DNA of 64,000 nucleotides, taken from NCBI GenBank assembly GCA_973895155.1, contig OZ316891.1, positions 16,926,001 to 16,990,000 of the forward strand. Reading direction: 5' to 3'. The notes beneath the pieces were generated by a model. The model did not search any database, was not told the origin of the DNA, and saw only the letters and a program-made list of their open reading frames with translations. The stretch's first letter is position 1. The number at the start of each line of letters is the position of its first letter. The position numbers and the translations under genes were made by a program. The stretch comes from Marsupella aquatica. Taxonomy: Eukaryota > Marchantiophyta. Below are positions 39,491 to 50,498 of this stretch, in pieces.

Positions 39491-39967
39491 ATGAGAGATA
39501 TCAAACGGTGTTGTCATTTATATGTATATAAGCCGTTACTTTTGCAGCATCCTGCAATTGTTTCCTTCTTTCTCCTTCGAATTGATATTTATCTGCTCAT
39601 GTGGGACATCAAAGCTACTATGGATTGTTGGAATTCTTTACCCCGTGCTTTCCAACATTCCTTTGAAGGCAAGATCAAACTGGGAGGACATGCTATTCAA
39701 CACTTTGTTATTGATCCAGGCTCTCGAATTAATTTCCTCTCCCACAGACTGTGCCAGCAATTTGTTCATCAAGAAGTACAACCGATATCTGCTCAGATAT
39801 CAATCGATGGACGAATCATTAATCTTTGGGGAAGAGTTAAAGGAGTCCCAATACAGATCGGAGAAGAATTCCATGACCTCGATTTTTATATTCTGGATTC
39901 GGATATCTCCCAACTCCCGTCAATGATTTTGAGCACTACTTGGATTATTAAGCCAGAATATTATTAA
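39491..39967 (+). CDS. Element B ORF4: retropepsin-like protein, 158 aa
   Basis: ATG at 39491; a second in-frame ATG is at 39599. The sequence HFVIDPGSRINFLSHRLC followed by QISIDGRIINLWGRVKGVPIQIG, DLDFYILD and SMILSTTWI has the order of a retropepsin: catalytic Asp loop, flap region, then hydrophobic-Gly/Ser-x-x-Trp strand. The catalytic loop is DPG rather than DSG/DTG, so activity is doubtful. It follows ORF3 by 12 bases, so it could be the 3' end of a former longer ORF3. A second protease-like gene in one element is unusual. Confidence 0.6.
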   Translation: MRDIKRCCHLYVYKPLLLQHPAIVSFFLLRIDIYLLMWDIKATMDCWNSLPRAFQHSFEGKIKLGGHAIQHFVIDPGSRINFLSHRLCQQFVHQEVQPISAQISIDGRIINLWGRVKGVPIQIGEEFHDLDFYILDSDISQLPSMILSTTWIIKPEYY

Positions 39968-40026
39968 TGAAGAACATGTCACTCGCTTCTGATTCAATTC
40001 GGTCATGTCTTGTGGGGGCACGGCGA

Positions 40027-40044
40027 AATTTAAGTGGAGGGCTA
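40027..40044 (+). other. Functional polypurine tract of element B
   Basis: AATTTAAGTGGAGGGCTA directly precedes the 3' LTR. It resembles the tracts of A and D. Confidence 0.85.
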
Positions 40045-41403
40045 TGTGGTATGGGTGTCCCTGCAATTTTTTCTGGAAACTTGTTTATTTTTAGCATATC
40101 ACAAGATTTACTTACACTTTAGACACCTTCCGGCCAACATTTACTTGTTCTGGACACTTATAGAAATATTTGACATCTCCGGCTTTCCTGACGATTCCTA
40201 GTGTACTTTGCCCGACGCTGTGACCAGCGCCCGTTTCTTTTACTCATGACGCTTTTGGCAGTGCCCGACCGCCACCAAGACTCTATGAGGATTTCGACCG
40301 ACGCTGTGGAAAGCGTCAGCTTCAACACACGACGCTGTGAGCAGCGTCCACCCTAGTATTGACGCTGTGAGCAGTGTGAGCAGCGTCCGTTGGTTTTACT
40401 TAAGACGCTTCTAGCAGCGTCCAGATTCTCCCGACGCTTCTAGCAGCGTCCGCTCAACACTTAGTTTTTGAAGTAGATTACTAGTAAAGTAGTATTCTAC
40501 CACCCTTGTTGAAGTACTTATGCTGTGCTTCTCCCTTGTTTAGTTTTAAGCTTGGAAAGGCACGACTGTTCTTACCTCCTCCATTTTAGGATTCCAGCAC
40601 TTATAAGACAGAGTAGAATGCTCATTTGAAGTAGAGAGAAATAGAGTTAATACTGTATTCAGAATTGAGTCTTCTGAATAGTTTTCTCCTCCTTCCATTG
40701 TAACAAGGCATGCTGTGAGTGTTTTGTATGGAAGTAAAGCTATATTGATTGAAGTTAAGATTGAATTCAAGAGATTCCTGTGGTGATTGAATTCAGTTGC
40801 AGATTTCTGAAACTCGTATTGAATTCACTGCTAGGCTTGCTTGCAGAGTCGGGATTCGCTAGCCAATTCAAGAATAGTTAATGATAAATGAGAAGTAAAT
40901 TCTGATTCTCAGAGTAGTTAGTACTGTTGCTTTGATTCTGGAATATGGTTTAGAGTTTGACTGAATTGCGTATCGCTGATGTCAAACCATGTTGACGGCA
41001 TTTTAAATCATATCATTCATTTGCAATCAGAAAGCTTCTGCTTCATCAGATTGAGAATTCCATTATCATTAACCTTTGTGTTTTGAAGAGTGAGATGGAT
41101 GAATTATGAGATAGATTTCATGTCTATACTGAGCCCAAATCCTTTCTGAAGGAGTGGCAGTAGCTTGTAGTCTCTAAATCCTTACTCATTTCTTCTCTAA
41201 TTCATAAATCAGAAGTTCAGTTACTTTGTTGTTTGTTTATTCAATTTTTTTTATTGAGAAGTGAAGTCAACATAGAGCTCAAGACTCTAAATCACTCGGA
41301 GTGATAAAAGTTATACAATTCATTCTGAAATCTGTTCTTAAAGGGATCGAAACCCTGGTTTTAGGTGAGGAGAGTCACTTTTGATACTTAGCACTATACG
41401 ACA
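40045..41403 (+). repeat. 3' LTR of element B, 1359 bp
   Basis: Same length and ends as the 5' LTR; one substitution noticed. The seven-hairpin cluster is at about 40214-40450. Confidence 0.95.
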
Positions 41404-42464
41404 TAACTTCTCTCTCTTCCCTTTCCCGTGTAATCCGAGTCTCCACGTAGTCACGGTAAGCAGCCTTGTATCTCCGAATGCGTGACGCACTAAACTCTGG
41501 TTGATCTAGCATCCATGCATCCCGAAATCAATTTCTCAATCACCAATCCCGTCACCCGTGGCAATGTCAATTCCCTGGCCCGAAACAGCCCCCGTAGCCC
41601 GATCACTTAAATTCTCTCAATTTCCCGTCACTACTCCGTGCGGCCGCCACTAATGCCTGGAAGAATGACGCCAGCAAGCCCCACTAATCCACCATGAAAG
41701 AGAGAGCTTCAAAAATAATTAGAATCTGGAGAGAGCTTCCGGCAAGAGAGAGAAGAACCCCGTTTTTGCTTTCGGCAATGAGAGGGTCGTGCAAAAGGAA
41801 GAGGGAAAGAAAAAGGAAGGAAAAAAAATAGAACCGAAAAAACTCCTGGCGCCTTCGCCATGCGCCCCGGCCCATTTCTCGGGCCTTACCCTTGCGTCCT
41901 CCTGCGCGCGGCCCTATGCAGGGCGCGCGGCCATTCCTCCCGGCTCGCGGGAGGCCCTTCAACTCCCCCCCGCTCGCGTGATCCTCCCAGCTCGCGGGAG
42001 GCCCTTTAACTCCCCCCCCCCCGCTCGCTTGCGCTCCTTCAGCTCGCGGAGCCTCATTAATTGCCCGGGCACGCAGCCCTATGGGCTCGCGAGGCAGCCC
42101 CTCTTTCTCTCGGACGGCCACTAATGGGACTCGCCCTCCTGAGGAGGGATTTATTTAAAAAAAAACCCCCCCCTCTCCTGACTTTGCAATGGGGGTCTCA
42201 ACAATAGCTCTTGAAGCAAAACGGTAAGTCCTATGGGGCTGGTCCTGGCTAGTTTCAAGGTCCCAAAATATTTGCCCACTTAGGTCGCCGCAAATCTTAG
42301 AACTATTATGAGAGAAAGAATATAAAGTCACCTGGGGCATCATCAACCTATAATGACGGAATTAACTAAAAATTAAAAAATGGCTTATTTACATTGACTA
42401 TTAACAAGGTATCGGCCTTTGCAACCAGTTATGTGTGACTTCCCGTGACGGGGTACCCGTCACA
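41404..42464 (-). repeat. 5' LTR of element A, outer part
   Basis: It continues the LTR interrupted at 28256 (first five bases are the TAACT duplication) and ends with the terminus GGTACCCGTCACA. It matches 17714-18774, including two 47-bp units and one 64-bp unit. The start codon and first ~35 codons of the accessory ORF are here, near 41508, cut off from the rest. Confidence 0.95.
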
Positions 42465-42469
42465 CTAGC
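42465..42469. repeat. Target site duplication CTAGC of element A, right
   Basis: Matches 14850-14854. Confidence 0.95.
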
Positions 42470-43096
42470 GACATACATCGGGCAACAGGTTTTGGCGTAC
42501 TTCCAACCAACCTTCTTCATGTTAGAGCACCAACCATGGATCGTAAGTCGCTTGCAGAAAGAACTCATGGCAAAGGGGAACGAGATTGGGCGCCTCCAAA
42601 TACTAATAGAACACCTTGAGAAGGAGGCCACCACCCATTGTGAAGAGTTAGTCCGCATCGTCGAACAATGGGAAGGACTCACCCAAGAGTTGGGCGCGGT
42701 GCAAGCAGATCTCAAGAAGCTGGACAACATTGTGCTTCAGCTGCGCTCAGAGTCCTCGGCTCGGGTTACCAACCTCACCGACCTCAACAAACAATTCCTG
42801 CAGGCAACTCATCAGGTGGCTAGTCTCTCCACCGAGCAAGATAAATTGTTGGTGCAGGACCAGACCATTGTGACTCCATCGATCAGCTCAGCCTAGAGGT
42901 AGCACGGCTCCAGACCGAGGCCGACAAAGCCGCAAACAAGATAGAGGAGGCGGTACGAGATAACAAGGCCTTGCAAGAGCGCATTACCCTGCTTGTAAGT
43001 CAGCGGAATGGACCTGGACCCACCTTTGATCAAGGCGGCTTGAGGTCTCGTCCTGACAAGAGGACAAACCCTAGACCGACGGCAGCTCGCACGTAA
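42470..43096 (+). pseudogene. Family E accessory ORF, copy 2, 3' part
   Basis: The frame of the interrupted ORF (14854) resumes in phase at 42470. It encodes a hydrophobic segment (VLAYFQPTFF), then a coiled coil rich in Glu, Gln, Leu and Lys. The frame stops near 42896. The coiled coil continues in another frame (LEVARLQTEADKAANKIEEA) to a TAA at 43094-43096, so a frameshift lies just before 42890. The basic end resembles that of copy 1 (5418). This is the older host of element A. Confidence 0.6.
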
Positions 43097-43473
43097 GGGG
43101 TGGTTAGCGGAGGGAGCGGGCAGGCGCCGCTCATTATGGTTGGGTCAGCGGCATCTTTTTTTCATTAGGCTTAACGACAGAATAGTTGTCATTAGGCGCC
43201 AATTAGTGGCGCAGTAGGAAGGATTAGGACAAGATCAGTTAGGATCATCCGGCGTAGGATGGAGTCCATCAACGGACTAGAATTCTGGTCAATAGACTTA
43301 GCTACTGACACCCCGGTCAGCGCCCCCACCACTGACGGTCAACCGGTCAGAGAAGATGTGGTCGACTAGTCATAAGGTAGTTAGTCAGTAGGCATTACCC
43401 TGGAAGGTAGTATCTTCCGGTTCCTTTCCGCAAGCGTAGTATTTAGGCTTCCCCTTCCGTTGTGGAGGGGGAG
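43097..43473 (+). other. Family E post-ORF region with TATA-like motif and G-tract
   Basis: No ORF. TAGTATTTAGG near 43438-43448 is followed by CCCCTTCCGTTGTGG and AGGGGGAG, the same order as at 5618-5654 and 7525-7562. The D LTR terminus follows at 43474. Confidence 0.4.
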
Positions 43474-46400
43474 TGTGGTGCGTCCCATGGCTCCCTAAAC
43501 CCAAGAAACCCCCCTGCACAAGCCAATTCCTGCAGGTTTTGCTCTCGACGAGGCCGGTTTCGCAGCTTAGCGGCATGGGACGCTGCTAACTCTGTACTAA
43601 CATTTTACACACATCTACTGGACAGATCCTCCATCGGGTCATGAGATACGTAGTTGGCCTATTCTATGCCTTCCCTTGTCTTCCTCTCGTGGTCTTCCTT
43701 TAGGTATGTTTGGATTCTGCCGCTGAAATGATCCCCAACTGGCTTGGGTAAGCCGCTAAGACCTCTCTCAGCTCGACACATCCAACTCTTACTACCTTGC
43801 TTACTCCCTTCTCTTGGTTGATGTGGGCAATCTTCAAACAAGTTAATGCGACACACAAATAGCAAAATGACTCCTTCTGACTGAGTTATACCATGCACTT
43901 GTCATACAAACAATACTTCTCATACACACGATCTACAAACTAAGCTGTGAGGCCAACTCTGTTCATCTCTTAGGCATGAGGAAACATGAATATACACAAG
44001 GGTCACAGTATAACTAACCGAGAGCTTCTTTGACTACTTGATCCCAGCCCTGTTGGTGCACTAAAAACTTGCTAATGAAGAAGGCCCTGAGCTCCCTACT
44101 GCCCAGGTACTTATCTTGGCAATGGATCCGTCTAATTCCTCACAGCGTAAGCCTAATCTATCCTAATTGTAATCTACCTATGTACAGTGAGACAGGAGCA
44201 CAAGTGTTGCTCTTACTAGTGGATCCGCAATCCCACTAATCTAAGTGTCAGGGCTGCCTCTTGGTCCTGATCCTAATTCTAAACTTGGAGATTTGAGCCC
44301 GCCCTGCCCACTCACGCCTCCTCCCTCCACGTCCTCCCTCCTTAAAAGGAGCGGCCCCCACCACCGTCATGGTAGCGGTGGCTGATCCTCAATGGACGCC
44401 CCCAATGCTTCCTCCGCAGCCACTGCCGTAGGTCCATCCTTTGACAGATTATTTGCCCCGGACCAAGTCAACTCTCCATCGGCCTGACTGGGTCCACCCT
44501 TGGCTTCGGCCTTAGCATCGGCCAGGGCCTCCGATATGGCTACGGCCTCCCTGGCCTGCTCTAGTGGTGGATCTGGTACACCGGCTTCATCACTGTTTGT
44601 TCCAGCTTTAGCCTTGCCATCCCCGCCTTCTAGGACGGTTAGATCCTCTGTCATGACCCTGCCTGAGGTTGGTGCCGGGTTTACCTCCTTGGTTACAATG
44701 ACTTGAGAAGCCGCATTACTCCTTGACCCAAAAGGTTTCCGCTTCTTCTTTTTCCCTATTTTGGCAGCTAGTCCATTCCCCTTGCCACTTACTTTCGACA
44801 CCGGTGTGAGTGTCGCGGCTTGTCCTTTGGCCAGTACTACCCCTGGCAACTTGGTTGCCCCAATTGGAGTTGGAATTGATGAAGCCAAGCACTTAAATAT
44901 TGCGGCTTGTTTCTTCAGCCGCTCCGTTTGGTTGTCGGCTCGCCGCTGTAACTTCTCCATCTTCCTCGTGCTTTCTTCCAACTCCTCCTGCGTTTCGTCC
45001 AGGTCCTTGCGCGCCTCCTCCAACTCCTTCTGGGCTTCCTCCAATCCCTTCTTTAAGGTAGCCCTCTCATCCTAGGTTGCTCTTAGCTCCTTGTCGAGCT
45101 TCATTATGACCTCAGACTCCATTTTGTTCATCTTGGCATAAGTCTGATCAAGCTGGTCGTCTTTCTCACGCAGGTTGGCCTTGAAGCTGGCCGTCAGGGA
45201 TGCAAGCTCCTACTGCAGCACAATAATCCCTTGATAGGATTTCCCTAACTTGGCCTCCTACTCAAGAGCTCCGCGGATATCCTCGAGCTCCCCCTTCAAT
45301 GCCCTCTCCTTCCTCTGGGTCTCCGCCATGGCCCAATTGTTGGTTGCTATGTGGGCCTCCTCTGCGTCCCTCAGCTCTCCCTTCCCTTGATTGCATTGGC
45401 CAACTCCCCTTGGATCCAAGTCAGTTTATCCTTGATAATTTGATTATCAAACTGAGCGGTATCTAGTTGCCCCTACATGATGTTTAGCTCATGCCGCTTA
45501 ATCTGCAGCTCATCTTGGGCTTTCTTGGCCGCCTTTAGGTCCTCTATCTTGGCTTCCTTCTCTCTAAGCCATCGAATGACCTTGTCCTTCTTTCTTCTCT
45601 CCAAAACCACCGCTTCTTCCAATCGGCGTTTTTCCAACATCTGCCTCTGGAAAAAGGGTCCCTGCTCCAACTCCTCCCCAAAGATGCTGAGCGCAAGTTC
45701 CCCACACATCTCCCCATACTCCATGGCTCTTTCTCAAGCATAGGTGGAGTGAGTAGTAGTCATCGGCATCAACCACCGCAGCCTTTGTTCCCAAGCCGCC
45801 TTTCGGATTTCTTCTATCGTGGCTGGAGGGCTGCTTCATTTTTCTGCAAGCCGCCGGATGTCCTCTGGCCATTCTCCCCCAGGTAAATCCTTCTCCCTAG
45901 CCAGGGCTGCCTCCTCTTCTTCCCTAAGTCGGTCCTGAAACTGCTGTGCCGTCTGATTTATTCCCAAAGCTTGGGGGAGCGACATCTGGTGGGGGAGACT
46001 TGAGGCTACTCTGCTGGGTATGGTCCCCTCGAACTACTCTTGGAAGCATGGGGATGAAGCGGCCACAAGTCCTTATTCCTGGGACATGATGGTCCAACCC
46101 GTAGCCGCAGTCATCTTTGCCGTAGTCCTCCACCACCTCCTCCCCGGCTTGGACTACCAACTCCCCCCGTTGCTCTCCTTGTCTTCCTAGGAACACGGCC
46201 TCTTGCCGATCATAACTCACAGGTCCTAGTTCCTCCTCCGGCTTCTAGGCTGTCTTCTCCCTCTGTTTACTGCAAACAGGAGCTTTAGGCTGCTCTCCCT
46301 CGGCTTTGGGACTCAAGGCTCCTACATACATTTGAACCCCCATCTTGTGTTCCGGCCTCCTTCTTTCCTTGGCTCCGGTAAAGGGGTTTTCCCTCATGAG

Positions 46401-48170
46401 TCGGCTTAGGCCAAATTATGGGGCAGTGTCCTGTACTGGTGTCGTTGCCGTCCTCTTTTCCTTCTCCAACAATTTCAGCAGATTCTGCATGCCTGGTTAC
46501 TGCATCGACAAGTCTTCCACCCTCGGCCTAAACACCTGCTCGATTGTAGGACTGTTGGGCTGGTTGGGTTTCTTTGCTGTCGGCCTTTGTTCCAAAACCT
46601 CCTCTGGTGCCCTTGCCCGTAGGGAAAGTATCGGGGCAAAGATCTGACTCCGGGCATACCGACACAACAGCGGCATGTGATAGCGAAGCTGGGACACGCT
46701 TCCCTTGCCGATCACCCGCTATTCCTCCTTCAAGATCTTCTTCAGTTGGGTGAGGAGGTACCCGTTGTAGTCCCGGCTTGGGTCTGGCCTATCCGCCAGG
46801 TAGACCTGTGCCTTGCCGATCTCTGGCCTCGGTAAGTTGCAATGCATGTTACCCGTAAGAAATTGATCATCTCTCCAATGTGCGGGTTGGTGCAGGTGTT
46901 CCGGAAGAAGCCATTGTTTGTTGATGGTCCTGGGAACGACCGGAACTCCTTGTCAAGCAAGGTCTTCCTGGTATCTACTTTGGTCTTATTGCCCATTGGC
47001 AAGCCAAACGCTTCGGCAATCACCCGGGGAGTGAGATAGAAATCCTTCCCATACACCCTTGTGGAATTGGTCTCGGGCTCCCATGATCCCACAAATTCTA
47101 ATAAGTTTGATTCTATTCTCCGGCTTCAGCCATGGTAATTTCACGAAGGCTTCCAAGCCGGATCCGGCCATGAAGCCCTGGTACTTTCGAGTCTGCATAG
47201 CCGTAAAGCATGCATCCTCTTCATGTGCAAAGTGTAATTGCACTTCCTCGGGGGAGGGTTGCCGCCCAGCCTTTCTAGATTTCATCCCTTGTTGGAACGG
47301 CATTGATGGGGTCGACCTCCTCTTCTTTGGCTTCTTCCTGCCTCCTGCTTCCCTGTTCAGCTGGCTTCCTTGGAGCCTCCAACCTCATTCTCTTTGCAGG
47401 GGTGGCCTCTTTGTTGTTGTTCCCTTTCCTCTTCATAGCGGCTGCCGTGGATGTTTCTCCGAGCACGGTTACCTTTGTCCACCCCTCCGTGCTACCCTTC
47501 AACTCCCAGTGTATATCATTGTAGCGGTTGATGGCTTCCCGGATGCCGACAATTCTATTCTTGCAAAATAGAAGGTCGTCTAGCTCGTCGCCAGTAGGTA
47601 TCCACAGGAATTCAGCCTTGATGAGTTCTCCTCCTAAGAAGGTAGACTTTTGCAGCTCCCACAATTGAGCGAGCTCCCGCCGTTCTTGAGCTGCTCTTTC
47701 TGATTCTTTGTCCTCGTAGGTCCTAATGTACTACTCAGTTGCCCGTTCGAACAGGCATCCCCAAAAATGAGTAACTTGATTGACGTTGCTCATACCCTTC
47801 TTGAGTTGATAGTCGGTATCTACTCCCACCCAGAGTGCTTGCCTAAGCAGCTGACAGTAGTTGGTTTCACATAGTCGTCTGCTTAGTTCGTGCTTGCAAA
47901 TGAGCCACCATTCCTTGCGATCGGTCCTTACCCCCCTCCTGCCTAGTCTTCCTTCCCGTTGGTTACCCATAGCCGCCGACGCTTAGCGTGCCCTAACCCT
48001 AATCGTGTTCCCTCCCCCGGCGTCCTTACTTCCAGCCTCGGCTCAGGTTCCATAGTCACCCTTAATTATTTATATTTTCCTTGTTTTTGTTACTATACTA
48101 ATGTGTTTCCAGGGTACACTCCTGATTTTACCATTTAAACTGGCCTAGTGATTCCTGGCTAGGCATCACA
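43474..48170 (-). repeat. LTR D copy 2 (3' LTR), 4697 bp
   Basis: Minus strand begins TGTGATGCCTAG (48170) and ends GACGCACCACA (43474), as in the solo LTR at 7825. It is followed on the right by pol and a polypurine tract, so it is the 3' LTR. Confidence 0.92.
44367..48053 (-). pseudogene. LTR D accessory ORF, copy 2 (broken)
   Basis: Counterpart of the intact ORF at 7940-11563, starting at the equivalent ATG (48053). The frame is broken many times; recognisable pieces lie at 47970-47731, 47664-47275, 47303-46986, 47092-46742 (globular domain), 46715-46497, 46220-45924, 45724-45473 and 45044-44367 (coiled coil to C-terminus). The NLS-like KKKKRKP stretch and the Ala/Glu tail survive. The LTR is older or less constrained than the solo copy. 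Confidence 0.85.
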
Positions 48171-48426
48171 TAGCTCCCCACTTAATTGCGAAGCGTCCTT
48201 GCGAACAACTTCATCTTTGTCCATATAGTATTTCTTGAGGTGGTCGTAGTGAATGCGAACTGGGTACACCTCTCCAGTAATGTTGGCCAATTGTACGGAG
48301 CCATTGGAGAACTTCATGGTTACCCTAAAGTGTCCTAATCAGCGAGTGTAAAGTTTACCTGGAAACCTGCTATACCTACTGTCATAAAGCAATACAAGAT
48401 CTCTTGTGTGAATACTAATTGGTTTC
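48171..48426 (-). pseudogene. Family D pol C-terminus and polypurine tract
   Basis: The minus strand encodes the end of a gypsy pol similar to that of A (KYYMDKDE..., then ASQLSGEL), running into the LTR as Cys-Asp-Ala-stop. AATTAAGTGGGGAGCTA (48187-48171) is the polypurine tract. The reading frame continues beyond the copia insertion. Confidence 0.75.
48422..48426. repeat. Target site duplication GTTTC of the copia element, left
   Basis: GTTTC at 48422-48426 is repeated at 54388-54392. Confidence 0.92.
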
Positions 48427-48563
48427 TGTTCAACTTCGTAACAATCATCACACTCTTTACTCCTTCCTATCCTCTTATACATGGGTGGTTACTAAGGCGG
48501 TTAATAGTGTAACTGCCTTAGTCCTAACCCTTTTGGGTAGACCTAGTCTAAGGAGTTATAACA
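48427..48563 (-). repeat. 3' LTR of the copia element, 137 bp
   Basis: It matches 54251-54387 as far as read. The minus-strand end is GTTGAACA. Very short for a copia LTR. Confidence 0.93.
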
Positions 48564-49361
48564 CTCCCCCTTGGATGCGACTTTTATGTCTAGAAAAGAT
48601 GCAGACATCCATGGTCTACCTAAAGTAATAATTGAATTATTTGATTGGTCTATAGTAGTATCTGATGGGGTATTGTGGTAGGGGTGTAGCCTCATTAAAA
48701 CCTCCCCTTCTTACTGATGGGAGGAAAGAGTGTTACCACCCCTCCATTATAGGTTAAGAGTAAGGGGAGTATTGTGGGTTCGTATACCCATTTATTTGTG
48801 GTAATGTTTGTGCAACACTAATTCATATGAAAGTGCCTTCGTAAAAAGAATGAGTTGTTGTCATCCTGTGGAACAGTCGATGTTGTGTGTATGGAACGGG
48901 AGATTAGGTTTTTGGTTCGCACAGACTGTCTTCGACGTGTGAGCTCGCGGTCGTTAGTTACTGGAAAATGAAGCGAAGTGTAGTGTCCTCCTGCTTGAAG
49001 TGTTTTATGTGTAAGGGTCAGTGATCGGGATTCCTGAGCTGCTCTGTAGTCGTGCTCAATGCTTTAGTATGCACGAAGTGTTGGGAGATCAGGTCGGTGC
49101 GCAAGTGTTGATCAGTGAACTCGGATGCACTGTGGCATCGATGGTTGAAGGATGACAGACAGTAGTTAGCGCATTGTGGTTTGTGCTCTGCTGGTGCTGT
49201 TGTTGGTGTTCAGCTGCGTTCACTCGTTCGAGTTCCGGTTGGCTGTGGATGCAGCCTCATGTGTTCGGTGAAGTGTCGTCGAGTGGGGTCGTGCGGAGCT
49301 CTTTGTTGGTTGTTCTCTGTTCGTCCTTGTTGTCTGCTTTCGGTAAGATTGTTCCTCCCCC
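48564..49361 (-). other. 3' untranslated part of the copia element
   Basis: Between the end of the RNase H frame and the 3' LTR. Only short ORFs. It includes the polypurine tract at its left end. Confidence 0.7.
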
Positions 49362-50477
49362 TCAGTTTTGAAAGGTTGTTCTTTGCGCATTTTCCTGTAT
49401 AAATTCCGATAGGCTATGCATTCCGATTGATCTGGTTAGTGTTTTATGTACAATTGGAGGCAAAGGTTTCGTGAATAAGTCTGCTGAGTTTTCTGAACTC
49501 GGGATCCATTGTACGTCTATCGTGTCACCTAGCTGCTCATGTGCGAAAAAGAATTTCGGGGCTATGTGTTTGGTTCGATCACCTTTTATGAAACCAGCAG
49601 AAATCTGTTCGATGCAAGGCCGGTTATCTTCATAGATCACAGTTGGTGAACTCAGTTTAGGCATACCTGAGGTTTCTTGGATGTAATTGATCACGTTACG
49701 TAGCCATATGCATTCTCGACTCGCCTCGTAAAGGGCGATTATTTCTGAGTGATTGGAGGAGGTCGTGGTTAGAGTTTGTTTCGTGCTCCTCCACGATATC
49801 GCTGTAGGTCCGATCTTGAAGATATACCCAGTCTGAGACTTTGCATCCGCTGGGTCTGATAAGTATCCTGCATCTGCAAATCCGGATAGTATAAAGTTTG
49901 TGTTGCTCTGAAAAAGAAGTCCATGGTCGATAGTGCCGCTCAGGTAACGCATTATCCTCTTTACCCCATTCCAGTGTCGAATAGTAGGTAATGAACTGTG
50001 GCGTGCTAACAAGTTAACTGCGAAAGCGATGTCGGGGCGGGTTTGGGAAGCCAAGAAGAGCAGTGCCCCTATCGCCGACAAGTATGGCTTTTCGGAGCCA
50101 AGTAGTGGCTCTGCCTCTGTTCTCTTTCGGAATATGTCCTTGTCTTTGTCCAGTGACCGAAGGTCCATTGGAGACCTGACAGCTTTTGCCGTGTGCATAT
50201 GAAATTGCTTCAACATGCGGCGAGTGTAAGTTGATTGGTGGAGGAGTATGCCCTGCTTGAGGTACTCGAACTGAAGGCCGAGGCAGAAAGCAGTTCTACT
50301 GAGATCTCTTATCTCAAAAACCCTATTGAGTTTTTGGATTGTATCTTCCAGAATCTTTGGTGTTCCGAAAAGATTGAGGTCGTCTACATAAATCGCCACA
50401 ATGATTATCTTTGTGCCTTCATGTTTGATGAACAGACACGGTGTGGGCTCAGATGTTTTAAATCCCATTGCTAGCAT
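49362..50477 (-). pseudogene. Copia RT C-terminal part and RNase H, 371 codons
   Basis: It contains the RT catalytic motif IYVDDLNLFG (~residue 28-37) and continues to RNase H (SGFADAGYLSD..., then YEDNRPCIE and KHIAPKFFFAHE). It is in the same phase as the preceding fragment (50499-52163), separated by a TAG stop at 50499-50501; the ATG at 50477 is an internal Met. Confidence 0.9.
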
Positions 50478-50498
50478 TTCGTTTTTAAAGTGTTGGTA

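Larger units (their letters stand above)
28257..41403 (+). mobile_element. Complete gypsy element B, 13.1 kb
   Basis: TAACT duplications flank 1359-bp LTRs (28257-29615 and 40045-41403) that begin TGTGGTATGG and end ATACGACA. Only one base difference between the LTRs was noticed (near 29455 versus 41243), so insertion is recent. Order: 5' LTR, tRNA-Asp-type primer site, 1.2-kb leader, gag-protease, UGA stop, RT-RNase H-integrase, first polypurine tract copy, ORF3, ORF4, second polypurine tract, 3' LTR. It sits in the 5' LTR of element A in the opposite orientation. Confidence 0.96.
14855..42464 (-). mobile_element. Complete gypsy element A (with element B nested inside)
   Basis: CTAGC duplications flank LTRs of equal length: 14855-18774 (3920 bp), and 25393-28256 plus 41404-42464 (3920 bp once element B and one copy of its target duplication are removed). 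Without B the element is about 14.46 kb. On the minus strand the order is 5' LTR, tRNA-Asp-type primer site, one gag-pro-pol ORF, polypurine tract, 3' LTR. Both LTRs carry an accessory ORF. The equal lengths and very high identity by eye point to a recent insertion. No chromodomain was seen. Confidence 0.95.
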
